DNA from: UBA9926 sp018645765
Lineage (GTDB): Bacteria > Pseudomonadota > Gammaproteobacteria > Pseudomonadales > Azotimanducaceae
Assembly (NCBI GenBank): GCA_949372755.1
Contig: CASIBO010000011.1
Location: 62,001-126,000 of the forward strand
DNA: 64,000 bases
Direction of reading: 5' to 3'
Part shown: positions 27,784 to 36,206 of the stretch, one piece after another
How the letters are laid out: each line of letters begins with the position of its first letter
Position numbering within the stretch: the stretch's first letter is position 1
The notes under the pieces: model-generated
Databases searched by the model: none
What the model was told of the DNA's origin: nothing
The model's input: only the letters and a program-made list of their open reading frames with translations
Program-made: the position numbers and the translations under genes

Positions 27784-28527
27784 CTATGACGATGGACTTT
27801 CAAAGCCTTGTACAAACCGTCGAATGCGCTCAGCATTCACCCCCAAGTCGCTCTGCCCCACCCTGGAAACCGACCTCAGATCAATGAGCGTTTGGCCACC
27901 TTCAGACCGAATCCGAACAATCAGGTCATCTTTAAACTGAAACCATTGCGTTGTGTCCGTCGCTTCAACCACGCCCAGTGCTGGATCCACATTAATAATC
28001 TCTAAACCCATCTGCCGAAGCACGGCTTCCGATTGCGCTACGCTTTCCGCAACGGTTAGTGAGGTCAGCAGGGTTTCAAGATCCGGATAAAATTCATCCT
28101 GCAGAGCTTCCATATCTTCAGCGGACCGCTCTGCGTCGCCATAGACCAAGTCATTGAGGGCATGAACCCGGCGTTTTTTGATTTCAAAAAACACGGGCGG
28201 GTCCATCGGATTCGTTGTGATATCGTGAATGGGCGGCACGCTATTGGCTTTTTGCATCTGTGGCAGAACAAAGCCGACCGGCACCAATGCCAGCACCGTC
28301 GCCACGAGCAGCGCGCCTCTATCTAGCGACTGTTTACGAACCAAGCCAGCAATCACCAAGCCAATAATGGCAAGTAAACACAAAGCGCCCCCAGCAAAAG
28401 CAATGGCAAAGCCGCCTAAGGCGGTCATCAAATCAAACAGGCCCGATCGATAGCCAAACGGGCTGCCTACCAAAATTAAAATCTGGCAAACCACAAACAC
28501 TAAAATGACTTTTGTACTCGTCTTCAT
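27784..28527 (-). CDS. DUF1499-family membrane protein
   Basis: The 247-residue protein has three predicted TM helices in the first 105 residues (about 7-25, 36-63, 70-90) and a soluble C-terminal domain starting PPIHDITTNPMDPPVF. That phrase, together with VVEATDTTQWFQFKDDLIVRI and DLRSVSRVGQSDLGVNAERI, is the DUF1499 signature. The biochemical function of the family is unknown. It is last in a minus-strand run behind the M15-type peptidase and amidohydrolase genes, but gaps of over 50 bases leave cotranscription open. Confidence 0.82.
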   Translation of the reverse strand: MKTSTKVILVFVVCQILILVGSPFGYRSGLFDLMTALGGFAIAFAGGALCLLAIIGLVIAGLVRKQSLDRGALLVATVLALVPVGFVLPQMQKANSVPPIHDITTNPMDPPVFFEIKKRRVHALNDLVYGDAERSAEDMEALQDEFYPDLETLLTSLTVAESVAQSEAVLRQMGLEIINVDPALGVVEATDTTQWFQFKDDLIVRIRSEGGQTLIDLRSVSRVGQSDLGVNAERIRRFVQGFESPSS

Positions 28528-28700
28528 TACTCGACCCCTTTCCCTAAAACTGACGCCCTAACCCTTACGGACTAAAGCTGCTTGCATAAACTATCGTATC
28601 AAAGCGGCCTTGTTAAAACGGTCTTACAAACCCTAGCGAGCCGCCTCAGTGTTCCCACTTTTTTGCGCGTTCGCGTCGCACGCGGCAAATTTCTAACCCA

Positions 28701-29669
28701 CTACTCGCCCACTTTAACATGCCACGGTTCAAACCGAACCCCGGCTTGGTTTTGATCCGGATAGCGCAAGGTAACATAGGGCAGTCTCTGCATTTTGCGA
28801 TAGACCTCTGAACGCGCGAAGGCACGCGAGAAATTTTCGCCCGCCAATTGGGAGGACCCGACGTCAAAATCACCAGATAAATGAAAAGAATAGCCCGGCG
28901 GCGCGAGACTCCGCGAGGCCATCGAAACATTGCCATCACACGCAATAAGCTTTGTCAGAAACAATGCACTCTGCTTAGGGATCCCCCGCACGCCAGAGGT
29001 TAAGATTAGATCCGTCCCAATATCAGCGCGCATACGGTCAAATAACGGCTTCGCCCGGCGCTTGTACAAATACTGACCTGAGAGCGCGTCGTAGTGCAAT
29101 AAACTGGGGCGCAAGTCTACCAACAGGTCTTTAGCAACCCGCTGCCCCATGAACCCGTAGGTCGCGGCATCTTGATAAAACAACCATTGCAAGAGCCCCA
29201 TTTCGTCAACCGAAAACCGTTCAATCCCAGTCGTTGCGGCGGCAGATTTAAGCAACTGATTAAACCCTAAAATATTGAAATAGCCATGCCCAAAATGGCG
29301 CTGAGCTCGAGTCAGCCTGGCAAGGGTGGTCGGCATGACTGCGCGCTGGTCCGGGCTGAGATAAACGTCATCAGGCGAAACTCGATCTGGAGACTGCATT
29401 TTCCGGGCATTGAGCAGCATCTGATCGACTTGCTGCTGAGAAAACCCGAAGGATCTTAAGAATTCTGCCTGATCCGGCAACAGGGGCTCTTGCGCACCGA
29501 GATTAAGCCGATCCGCTGGATTGCGCTCACCCTGCGCCCTTGGCGTGGTGGATCCAAGCTGCCACAGTCCACCCCTATTCTGAAACACGACCAGACCCCA
29601 TAACCCTGAAGCGACCGCGCCGCTGCCCAGGAGGAGTTTCAGGATACGCCGCTTGTTGAGGTCCACCAT
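28701..29669 (-). CDS. M15-type (VanY-like) D-Ala-D-Ala carboxypeptidase-like protein
   Basis: The 322-residue protein begins with a Tat-like or hydrophobic signal (NKRRILKLLLGSGAVASGLWG). The C-terminal half carries YSFHLSGDFDVG, resembling the SxHxxGxAxD zinc motif of M15 peptidases, and FEPWHVKV, matching their ExWH motif, preceded by LTSGVRG. A periplasmic LD- or DD-carboxypeptidase acting on peptidoglycan peptides is the likely role. Asp spacing in the first motif is one residue shorter than in VanY, so substrate is uncertain. The N-terminal ~110 residues have no assignment. Confidence 0.65.
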   Translation of the reverse strand: MVDLNKRRILKLLLGSGAVASGLWGLVVFQNRGGLWQLGSTTPRAQGERNPADRLNLGAQEPLLPDQAEFLRSFGFSQQQVDQMLLNARKMQSPDRVSPDDVYLSPDQRAVMPTTLARLTRAQRHFGHGYFNILGFNQLLKSAAATTGIERFSVDEMGLLQWLFYQDAATYGFMGQRVAKDLLVDLRPSLLHYDALSGQYLYKRRAKPLFDRMRADIGTDLILTSGVRGIPKQSALFLTKLIACDGNVSMASRSLAPPGYSFHLSGDFDVGSSQLAGENFSRAFARSEVYRKMQRLPYVTLRYPDQNQAGVRFEPWHVKVGE

Positions 29670-29722
29670 ATCAATTGGACTTAGGGTTAAATTGAATTCA
29701 CAGCCATCATGAGCCTTTCGCT

Positions 29723-30895
29723 TTAGGAGGACAGAACCGCAGCCCCCCGGGCATAAATCTCCAGCGGGTTTTGCAGCGCGCGAAGATCACTCAAGGGCGA
29801 TTCTGACAAAATCATTAAGTCAGCCGACAGGCCATCCTTTACCCGACCCGTCACGTTTTCAAGGCCCAAGGCCAATGCGCAATCGCTGGTCGCGCTTCGT
29901 AAGGTCTCAACGTTCGAGAATGCCGCTACCGCCTGATAGACCGCCAGCGCCTTGGGCAAATCCTCATGAAAAACGTTTGGGATCCCCGAATCAGTGGACG
30001 CGATAAACTGGCAGCCACTCGACTTCATCGTCTGGTACCGCGTGTTCATTGCCGCCATATAATTCTCATTGGTCAGATGGCGACCCCAACCAGCGTTGAC
30101 CGTCGGAGAGATCCAAATACCCGCCCTAGCGATGTCCTTGGCCAAATCAAGGTCAAAGTGCTTACCCCAACCATTGGGCCCAACCCATGAGCAATGCTCG
30201 ATGGTCGTGACGCCCGCATGTGCGGCGTGCCGAATGCCATCGGTTCCATGACAATGGGCTGCAACCGAATAGCCCAACCGATTGGCCTCGTTTACGATGG
30301 ATTGCATCACAGCACCATCAAATTGCGCGTCCATAGGCTTGCTACCCGGCGTAATGTTGCCGCCGGTTGCCATGACTTTAATTAAATCAACCCCCGCTTC
30401 GGCTTGCCGCGCAATCACCGCCATCGCAGCCGCTGTATCCTCAGCCTCTCCGCCCCAAAAATGGCAATGCCCACCCGGGGATGTTATCGGTTGACCCGCG
30501 CAGATCAGTCGCGGGCCGGGTATCTCGCCCGCTAAGATCGCATCTCGAATCTTGAGCTCGAGCCATTGACCACCGCCTAGGTCTCTCGCGGCGGTAATCC
30601 CAGCTTCAACCATTTTTTTCGCGCGTAAGGCCATCGCCTTCAGCTGGATCGTTTCGGGAACCTTACCGTGGGCGAAAGGATCGGATTCCTCCGGATCCAG
30701 ACACAGGTGGATATGGGCATCAATCAAGCCCGGGATCACATAAGCCCCAGCGAGATCTTTTGCCGGCTCGTTATTGATGCGATCATCTGAGGTTGTGCAC
30801 TGCAAGGTGCCGTCGGGCAAGATCCGTACAGCATCATAGTCGCTCGAATAGCCTGACCCACAACCATCCCATAGTGTGACATTTCGTAATAACAT
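29723..30895 (-). CDS. Metal-dependent amidohydrolase (imidazolonepropionase-like)
   Basis: A 390-residue amidohydrolase-superfamily protein. Metal ligands are visible: HIH in VIPGLIDAHIHL, Lys in LIKVMATGG, His in AAHCHG and TIEHCSW, and Asp in IASTDSG. N- and C-terminal strands form the small composite beta-domain (NVTLWDG at the start, ADLMILSESPL near the end). The best comparison is the COG1228 group, which includes prolidase-like and imidazolonepropionase-like enzymes; the substrate cannot be deduced. No signal peptide is seen, so it is probably cytoplasmic. Confidence 0.82.
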   Translation of the reverse strand: MLLRNVTLWDGCGSGYSSDYDAVRILPDGTLQCTTSDDRINNEPAKDLAGAYVIPGLIDAHIHLCLDPEESDPFAHGKVPETIQLKAMALRAKKMVEAGITAARDLGGGQWLELKIRDAILAGEIPGPRLICAGQPITSPGGHCHFWGGEAEDTAAAMAVIARQAEAGVDLIKVMATGGNITPGSKPMDAQFDGAVMQSIVNEANRLGYSVAAHCHGTDGIRHAAHAGVTTIEHCSWVGPNGWGKHFDLDLAKDIARAGIWISPTVNAGWGRHLTNENYMAAMNTRYQTMKSSGCQFIASTDSGIPNVFHEDLPKALAVYQAVAAFSNVETLRSATSDCALALGLENVTGRVKDGLSADLMILSESPLSDLRALQNPLEIYARGAAVLSS

Positions 30896-31006
30896 TCGCC
30901 CGAGACCTATTTTTATTTCAGCCTATCATAGCAGAGACAAAGTAGGCGCTTGGCGCCAGGACCACTGGCGTCCCGTTTAGCCTCTGATCAAGCCCAAGCC
31001 TGCGTG

Positions 31007-31777
31007 TTAACGATTTAACCGTAAGACCTCTAGCAACCCAGTAAGGATGAGGTCGGTAACAACGTGGTCAAAAATCTGTTCGCTATCAAACAGGTGGACA
31101 AAACCACCGGTGCCCACCACTAGCGGCGACTCATCCGGAAACTCTTGCGCCGTGATTCGACTCACCAATTCTTTAATCATGCCGACGTTCGACCAAAACA
31201 AGCCCGTCTGAATACTCTCAATCGTTGTCGTACCAATGGCCTTCTTCACCGGTTTAATTTCAACCGAGGGTAATTGGGCCGTCCTCATCTCGAGCGCTTC
31301 CATCGACAACCGCACACCCGGCAAGATATTCCCCCCAAGGAAGGTTCGATCCGATCGAATTGCGCAGACGGTCGTCGCGGTACCAAAATCTGCGACAATC
31401 AAGTGTCGATCCGGAAACAATTTTATGGCCCCGACCGCATCCGCGATCCGATCAGCACCGACTTCTTTCGGATCCCGGTAAGCGATCTTCAAGCCGGTTT
31501 TGACCCCTGGTCGCAATACAAGCGGCTCAATTTCAAAGTATTTTTGCGCGCAGGCGCGAAGGGAATACAAAAGGTCCGGGACCACGCAACAAATAACGAT
31601 TTCGAGAATGGTTGCGGGGTCCACATCATTTTCTCGCAGCACACTCCGGAAAAATACGCCCAGCTCGTCAGAACTGCTTTGCAGTTGGGACGTCCGTCTA
31701 AATTGCGTAATGAGGATACCCTCGTTAAAAACGCCGCCATAGACCTGCGTATTACCCACATCGAGACATAAGATCAT
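31007..31777 (-). CDS. coaX: Type III pantothenate kinase
   Basis: The 256-residue ASKHA-fold kinase phosphorylates pantothenate, the first step to coenzyme A. The N-terminal CLDVGNTQVYGGVF (P-loop-like), ADFGTATTVCAI and GGNILPGVRLSMEAL are family landmarks. CoaX enzymes are insensitive to CoA feedback and need a monovalent cation. It overlaps the panC stop by ATGA (31774-31777), completing a panB-panC-coaX pantothenate/CoA operon. Confidence 0.96.
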   Translation of the reverse strand: MILCLDVGNTQVYGGVFNEGILITQFRRTSQLQSSSDELGVFFRSVLRENDVDPATILEIVICCVVPDLLYSLRACAQKYFEIEPLVLRPGVKTGLKIAYRDPKEVGADRIADAVGAIKLFPDRHLIVADFGTATTVCAIRSDRTFLGGNILPGVRLSMEALEMRTAQLPSVEIKPVKKAIGTTTIESIQTGLFWSNVGMIKELVSRITAQEFPDESPLVVGTGGFVHLFDSEQIFDHVVTDLILTGLLEVLRLNR

Positions 31778-32545
31778 GCTTTGATCCTCACATTGTCAAT
31801 TAATCGAATTTCATCTGGTGCGACTCCGACCCGAACAGCGCCAAACCGCCGACCCTTAACGCTTGTTACATAATCCACTGAGAAACCCGCATGGTTTAGT
31901 GCCAAGCGCGCGGCGCCATCGGAGTCTGAATCCAGCAAACACGGATACAGTTTTGCAGCCAACCTGCGCTGGGTCTTGGTCAATCGCCGATTGCGCGAAC
32001 TCATCGCAAGACCGTCGGCCTCGCGTACCGTTGGCACAGATTCAATCCGAGTTTTTAAAAACAGCGCCAACGCCATGCCTTGAATCAACTCGAACTGTTG
32101 ATGATCTTTTTCCCCAAAATAGGCAGCATCAGCTTGCACTAGATTGAGCAGTTTTAGCACGACCGTTAGCACACCTCGAAAGTGCCCAGGGCGGGCGGCG
32201 CCGCAACGATCCTGACTCAATAACAATTCATCCACGGCGTAATGATCGCCCTCGGAATACAAAGCCGTGACCGGCGGGAGAAACAGGGCCGAGACACCAA
32301 GGGTTTCCAGCAATCGCTGATCTTCTGCCTCCGTGCGCGGGTAGCATTCAAGGTCTTTCGCCTCATTAAACTGCATCGGATTCACGAAAATAGACACCAC
32401 GACGTGTTGGTGCCGGGCCTTTGCGGCCTCAATCAGAGCGCAATGGCCGGCATGCAGCGCGCCCATTGTGGGGACAAAGCCAACAGAGTTGGCAAGCGTT
32501 TTTGCGGTAAGCTTGCAAATCCTTGGTTGTGCGGATGATTTTCAT
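31774..32545 (-). CDS. panC: Pantothenate synthetase (carries a +1 frameshift near the N-terminus)
   Basis: ATP-dependent condensation of pantoate and beta-alanine. The main frame has MGALHAGH (nucleotide-binding HxGH), VSIFVNPMQF, FGEKDHQQ and SSRNRRL, all diagnostic. The continuous frame starts inside the family at MGALHAGH (32466), but the upstream sequence encodes the expected opening MKIIRTTKDLQAYRK from an ATG at 32545 that overlaps the panB stop (ATGA), then shifts frame. Deleting one base from the T5 run at 32499-32503 (A5 on the coding strand) restores a continuous protein through NSVGFVPTMGALHAGH, about 256 residues. Likely a homopolymer error or a very recent mutation. Confidence 0.9.
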
Positions 32546-33333
32546 GCGTAGCTTTCACATCGCGCCGGGAAAGCGCCCTCGGTAACATCTTCATGAAAAT
32601 GATTCAGCGCTCCAAGTATATCCCCTGCCAGATCTGCGTACTGTCGCAAAAACTTAGGATGAAATCCCCGATTCGCCCCTAACAAGTCTTGGAGGACCAA
32701 CACTTGTCCATCGACCTGAACCCCGGCGCCGATGCCAATCACTGGGCAGTCGAGGGACTGGGCAATGAGACTTGCGACCTTCGCCGGCACACATTCCAAA
32801 ACCAAAGCAGCAATACCAACCCGTTCAAGCTGCTCGGCTTCCTGGCATAATACCTTCGCGGTGGCTTCCGTTTTCGCTTGTACCCGATGCCCGCCCAACT
32901 GCAGAACGGCCTGGGGGGTCAACCCCAAATGACCCACAACCGGCAACCCCGCTTCAACCAAATGGGCAATCAATGTTCTTTGGTGTTTCGCACCTTCTAT
33001 TTTAACCGCATGGGCGCCCGCTTGAATCAGCGCCGTCGCGGCGGCAACGCCAGATGCCAAATCACTGCTGGCCGTCATAAACGGCATATCCGCAATAATG
33101 ATCTTATCGCCGGCACCTCGAGCCACCGCCGCAACGTGCGGTAGCATCAGATCAAGCGTTGCGTGCACCGTCGAAGGGAATCCATGCATCACAACGGCTA
33201 AAGAGTCACCCACCAAAATGCTGTCAACGGCAGACTCTGCAACCAGCTGCGCTGACCAAAAATCATAACAAGTGACCATCGATATTTTCTGTTGAGCCGC
33301 TTTCATTGCTTGAAAGCGAGTGATCGATTGCAT
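32542..33333 (-). CDS. panB: 3-methyl-2-oxobutanoate hydroxymethyltransferase
   Basis: Forms ketopantoate from alpha-ketoisovalerate and methylene-THF. The start at 33333 (GGAGAAT ribosome-binding site, MQSITRFQAMK) gives 263 residues, the normal length; the frame is open further upstream but that part has no family resemblance. Motifs: VTCYDFWSAQL, ILVGDSLAVVMHG, Mg-binding KIIIADMPFM, VKIEG, and VIGIGAG near the end. First gene of panB-panC-coaX, each overlapping the next by ATGA. Confidence 0.96.
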   Translation of the reverse strand: MQSITRFQAMKAAQQKISMVTCYDFWSAQLVAESAVDSILVGDSLAVVMHGFPSTVHATLDLMLPHVAAVARGAGDKIIIADMPFMTASSDLASGVAAATALIQAGAHAVKIEGAKHQRTLIAHLVEAGLPVVGHLGLTPQAVLQLGGHRVQAKTEATAKVLCQEAEQLERVGIAALVLECVPAKVASLIAQSLDCPVIGIGAGVQVDGQVLVLQDLLGANRGFHPKFLRQYADLAGDILGALNHFHEDVTEGAFPARCESYA

Positions 33334-33481
33334 AGCTATTCTCCAATCCAAGGTAGAATGCGCCAATCGACAGGCAGGGGCTCTTTTAAGCCAAACAGGT
33401 ACCTGTCCAATTGGGATCAAGTCCTTAAAATTCGTTAATCGTTTCGCCAGATGCTACATGCGTCTGCGCGCTCATTGAATA

Positions 33482-33654
33482 CCCATCTTTCGAGATTGAG
33501 TTTCAACGCCGACTGTAGAGACTTATTGAAACGCCGTCAAACCCGTCGCCAACCACTTAGAAAAAAGTAGCGTCTCCGAGACTGTCACCCATTTGGTTAG
33601 CGCGGAGGAACACACATCCATTGCCCTAGGACTCGAGTTTTTTTGGGCCCACGC
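33482..33654 (+). repeat. Direct repeat copy A: tRNA-Ile leader plus degenerate tRNA
   Basis: Aligns to 36026-36206. The leader part (33496-33555) aligns without gaps at offset 2545 and includes an exact 19-base match, CGTCAAACCCGTCGCCAAC (33535-33553). The tRNA part aligns at offset 2552. Copy A is the diverged partner. Confidence 0.8.
33578..33654 (+). pseudogene. Degenerate copy of tRNA-Ile(CAU)
   Basis: Aligned ungapped with the intact tRNA at 36130-36206, 49 of 77 positions are identical by hand comparison. The D-loop core TTGGTTAG, ATCCATTG, the T-loop TCGAGT and the 3' TGGGCCCAC are retained, while the anticodon loop is replaced, the 5' acceptor strand no longer pairs and the encoded CCA is lost. 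It cannot form a functional tRNA. Confidence 0.75.
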
Positions 33655-34384
33655 GATTTAGCGACTAAGGTTGTGTTCCGATTTAAAAACAGCAGAGGTT
33701 TACCGAAAAAATCAAGGCAAGCAGATGCGATTGAGGATCTTTACGCAGGCATTTTGTCCCGATTGTAAAACGGAATCGATCCCCTTCTTAAAAACCAACT
33801 AACGGGTTTGGTCGCCCTATACGCCAAACCCAGGACGACCCTATGCCTGCGAACCAAACCCTTCAAACCTTTGAAAACCCGCCCTTAAATCACGGTCAGC
33901 AAGATAACCAGACTATCGCCTAATTGACGTTTACCGTGAGCCAATATCCCAGCGGTGGACCGTTTAGCGATCTTGCGAAAGCAAAACAATCAACTATTAT
34001 TCATAGCTTAGAACAGTCGTGAACCACTTAAACCCCGAACGCGTAAGGGTCCTTCTGCCGAAGCTTCAAGCAAGTATGCCCAGAGGGGGTACTTGCCAAG
34101 GCTTAGTCTTCAGCCCGCTTATTTCGGCGTGACAAAAATTCTGACGGGGGGCCTTTTGCCGACTCAACGACGGAATTAAACTGTATGCTTGCCTAATTGG
34201 TGCCCGGGTTCACCACATCAAAGTCCGCTTTATGAATGGCGTGTGCTTACCGCAGACGGAACTAGGCGCATTACGCCTAAATCCTGGCCCAAAATTAACA
34301 GCTTACGGATCTGGAGTCAGATCTTGCTATTATTACACGGTTTGGCAAACTCCCTGACACGCCTTACCTTCAAAGTGATTTGCG

Positions 34385-34822
34385 ATGAATTTTTTTTCGA
34401 TACTTGGCCTAGGCTCAAAGACCCCTCTCATAGAGACTTTTGGCAGTTTAGTTGGGGAGTCAACAGAGATACACGGGCGAATGGTGCTAAAAGAAAGCAT
34501 CAGAATTGATGGGAAGGTTTTTGGTAATATTGAGGCGAGCAATGGCCTGAATGTCGCAGTTACCGTCGGTCCCAATGGTGAGGTGCATGGGGATATTTCC
34601 GCCTATAGAATAGAAATCGCTGGTAAAGTCGATGGCAATGTCAACGCAACAGGAACAGCAGACCTACGTGCTACATCCGAAATTATCGGAGATATTTCCT
34701 ACGGTTTTATCTCTGTTCATCCCGGCGCTAATTTAAAGGGCATTGTTATTCGGAAGCCGAATGCCCTAAGCGGGGATAAAAAGGAATCCAGCATTGTTCG
34801 GATTGGCATAGAGAAGCGGTAA
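34385..34822 (+). CDS. Bactofilin family protein
   Basis: A 145-residue bactofilin (DUF583). After a short N-terminal tail (FFSILGLGSK) comes the right-handed beta-helix with repeating hydrophobic/Gly steps: SIRIDGKVFGNIEA, VTVGPNGEVHGDISA, IEIAGKVDGNVNA, ATSEIIGDISYG and ISVHPGANLKGIV. Bactofilins polymerise without nucleotides into membrane-associated filaments that place cell-wall enzymes, stalks or chemosensory parts. It converges with two further bactofilin genes on the other strand. Confidence 0.88.
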   Translation: MNFFSILGLGSKTPLIETFGSLVGESTEIHGRMVLKESIRIDGKVFGNIEASNGLNVAVTVGPNGEVHGDISAYRIEIAGKVDGNVNATGTADLRATSEIIGDISYGFISVHPGANLKGIVIRKPNALSGDKKESSIVRIGIEKR

Positions 34823-34843
34823 TTTCTTCATTAACGCAGATGG

Positions 34844-35314
34844 CTATTCTTTCTTGAAAAGCATCCCTTTAATCACACCGCCTCGCTGAATCGTAATCGA
34901 TTTAAAAGCAATATTGCCGTCCACAACCGCATCGCTGCCAACTATCAGGTCCATGCATTCTAAGTGGCCAGAAAACCTTCCTTTTACGCACATTCGATTA
35001 CAACTCACGTCGCCTTCTAGGACTCCGCCAGCCCCTACAAGCACTGTGTTCAACGAAAGCGTCCCCCTTAGGGTCCCGTCAACGGTCAAGTCGCCTTGAG
35101 ATCGCACTTCTCCAATAAACTCAAAGCCTTCGCTAATGATCGAAGGCTTCATGGTTTTTGATGCGGTTTTAGCACTCGGGTCTTTGTCCTCGACGAATAA
35201 CACCTCAGGGGCCTGGACCTCTATATAATCAACTTCATCTTGTTTGGCGCTCGAGGAAACTTCGATTGGATTATCTTTTGATTCGACTTTCGCCTTTTTC
35301 TTTTTAGAAAACAT
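34844..35314 (-). CDS. Bactofilin family protein
   Basis: The 156-residue product has a Lys-rich N-terminal tail (FSKKKKAKVESK) and an acidic linker up to about residue 55, then the bactofilin beta-helix with EFIGEVRSQGDLTVDGTLRG, VLVGAGGVLEGDVS and DLIVGSDAVVDGNIA. It lies three bases downstream of another bactofilin gene on the same strand, so the two are probably cotranscribed and may copolymerise. Confidence 0.88.
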   Translation of the reverse strand: MFSKKKKAKVESKDNPIEVSSSAKQDEVDYIEVQAPEVLFVEDKDPSAKTASKTMKPSIISEGFEFIGEVRSQGDLTVDGTLRGTLSLNTVLVGAGGVLEGDVSCNRMCVKGRFSGHLECMDLIVGSDAVVDGNIAFKSITIQRGGVIKGMLFKKE

Positions 35315-35317
35315 CGA

Positions 35318-35719
35318 CTATTCCTCTATCAGCTTAGAATTTGAAGACTGAGCAATCGTCAACGGTGTCAGGTTATCTGGCTTTCTTCTATCCTCAAACT
35401 TGGACAAAGCACCTTGCAGATCCCCTCCTTTTTCAATTTCTATCAGCGCGTATTCAACCGTACCCAGGGCTTTGCCCGTGGCTCGAACAAACAAAGACTT
35501 GGAAGCCGTCATCGTGTCATGAACTTCGCCTCTCAAATCGATAACCTCTGCTATGACCTTACCCCTAATCACCCCAGACTCGGTTACGAAAAGTTCCTTT
35601 GCTGAGACTTCTCCTTCAACCTGACCAGCCACCGTCGCTGTCTCCGGTACGCTTATCGATCCAGCAATGACAACGCCTTCACCAATAACCAGATTCCCTT
35701 TTTGATTATCATCACTCAT
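35318..35719 (-). CDS. Bactofilin family protein
   Basis: The 133-residue bactofilin opens with NLVIGEGVVIAGSIS and continues with repeats TVAGQVEGEVSA, LFVTESGVIRGKVI, EVIDLRGEVHDTM and ALGTVEYALIEIEKGGDLQGAL. Upstream gene of the minus-strand pair. The N-terminal tail is only about eight residues, so membrane attachment would have to come from its partner proteins. Confidence 0.87.
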   Translation of the reverse strand: MSDDNQKGNLVIGEGVVIAGSISVPETATVAGQVEGEVSAKELFVTESGVIRGKVIAEVIDLRGEVHDTMTASKSLFVRATGKALGTVEYALIEIEKGGDLQGALSKFEDRRKPDNLTPLTIAQSSNSKLIEE

Positions 35720-35764
35720 ATCAACCTCTTCAGATTCCTTAAAAAATTCAAATCATTTTGTGAA

Positions 35765-35953
35765 CTAATCGCCTCCGCTAAGCGCTTTTTCCGGCTCACA
35801 GGAACGCTTGATTCCCAGCCTTAGAGCATCGAGGCCCGTTTTAATCCATTCAACGTCACGAAGCATATCGAAGCCTGCATCCTGCTCTTCGAAATAGCTG
35901 CTTTTCGATATAAATGAATATAATACTTTATTTTCACTATCATAGCCCGTCAC
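35765..35953 (-). CDS. Small hypothetical protein
   Basis: A 62-codon frame starting GTG (TGYDSENKVLYSFISKSSYF, ending KALSGGD). It is upstream of and in the same direction as the bactofilin pair. The frame stays open upstream without an ATG through SSSGRPVILAKPCLQKFC, so the true start may be further out or the gene may be a remnant. No family recognised and no signal peptide or TM helix seen. Low confidence that it is expressed. Confidence 0.3.
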   Translation of the reverse strand: MTGYDSENKVLYSFISKSSYFEEQDAGFDMLRDVEWIKTGLDALRLGIKRSCEPEKALSGGD

Positions 35954-36025
35954 GCAAAATTTTTGCAGGCATGGCTTGGCAAGTATTACCGGTCGCCCGC
36001 TAGACGACTTGGCCCTTGTTAAGCG

Positions 36026-36206
36026 CCCATTTTTTTGCGGTTGAGTTTCACAGCCAACACGAGTGATTTATTTAAACGTCGTCAAACCCGTCGCCAACAA
36101 ATTGGAAAGCCTGTAGAATCCTTTCTCGCGGGCCTATAGCTCAGTTGGTTAGAGCACTGGACTCATAATCCATTGGTCGAAGGTTCGAGTCCTTCTGGGC
36201 CCACCA
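36026..36206 (+). repeat. Direct repeat copy B: tRNA-Ile leader plus intact tRNA
   Basis: Intact partner of the repeat at 33482-33654. The two copies bracket about 2.4 kb that contains the three bactofilin genes. The -10-like TAGAAT (36114-36119) in this copy is TAGCGT in the decayed one. Confidence 0.8.
36130..36206 (+). tRNA. tRNA-Ile(CAU), to be read as AUA after lysidine modification
   Basis: A 77-base cloverleaf with encoded CCA: acceptor GGGCCTA with TGGGCCC, D arm GCTC/GAGC, anticodon loop CTCATAA with CAT at 36164-36166, T arm GAAGG/CCTTC around TTCGAGT. The anticodon stem has one C-T mismatch at its top. CAU could mean Met, but the C4-G69 and C5-G68 acceptor pairs and the TTGGTCG variable region resemble E. 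coli ileX-type tRNA-Ile2, a TilS substrate. A -10-like TAGAAT lies 11 bases upstream. Confidence 0.9.

Larger units (their letters stand above)
33334..34384. other. Gene-poor region between panB and bactofilins (about 1.05 kb)
   Basis: No convincing protein-coding gene. It contains the decayed tRNA-Ile copy and leader at 33482-33654. The remainder (33655-34384) is AT-richer than the neighbouring genes, with stop codons in all frames; it may contain a bactofilin promoter but none was clear. Confidence 0.6.

Noticed and set aside
31774..32466. panC as a truncated 230-residue protein starting at MGALHAGH
   Set aside because: The HxGH motif is internal in this family, and the missing N-terminus is encoded just upstream in another frame with an ATGA overlap to panB.
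34189..34509. Plus-strand open frame of 106 codons before and across the first bactofilin
   Set aside because: It overlaps a clear bactofilin gene in another frame and has no recognisable domain.
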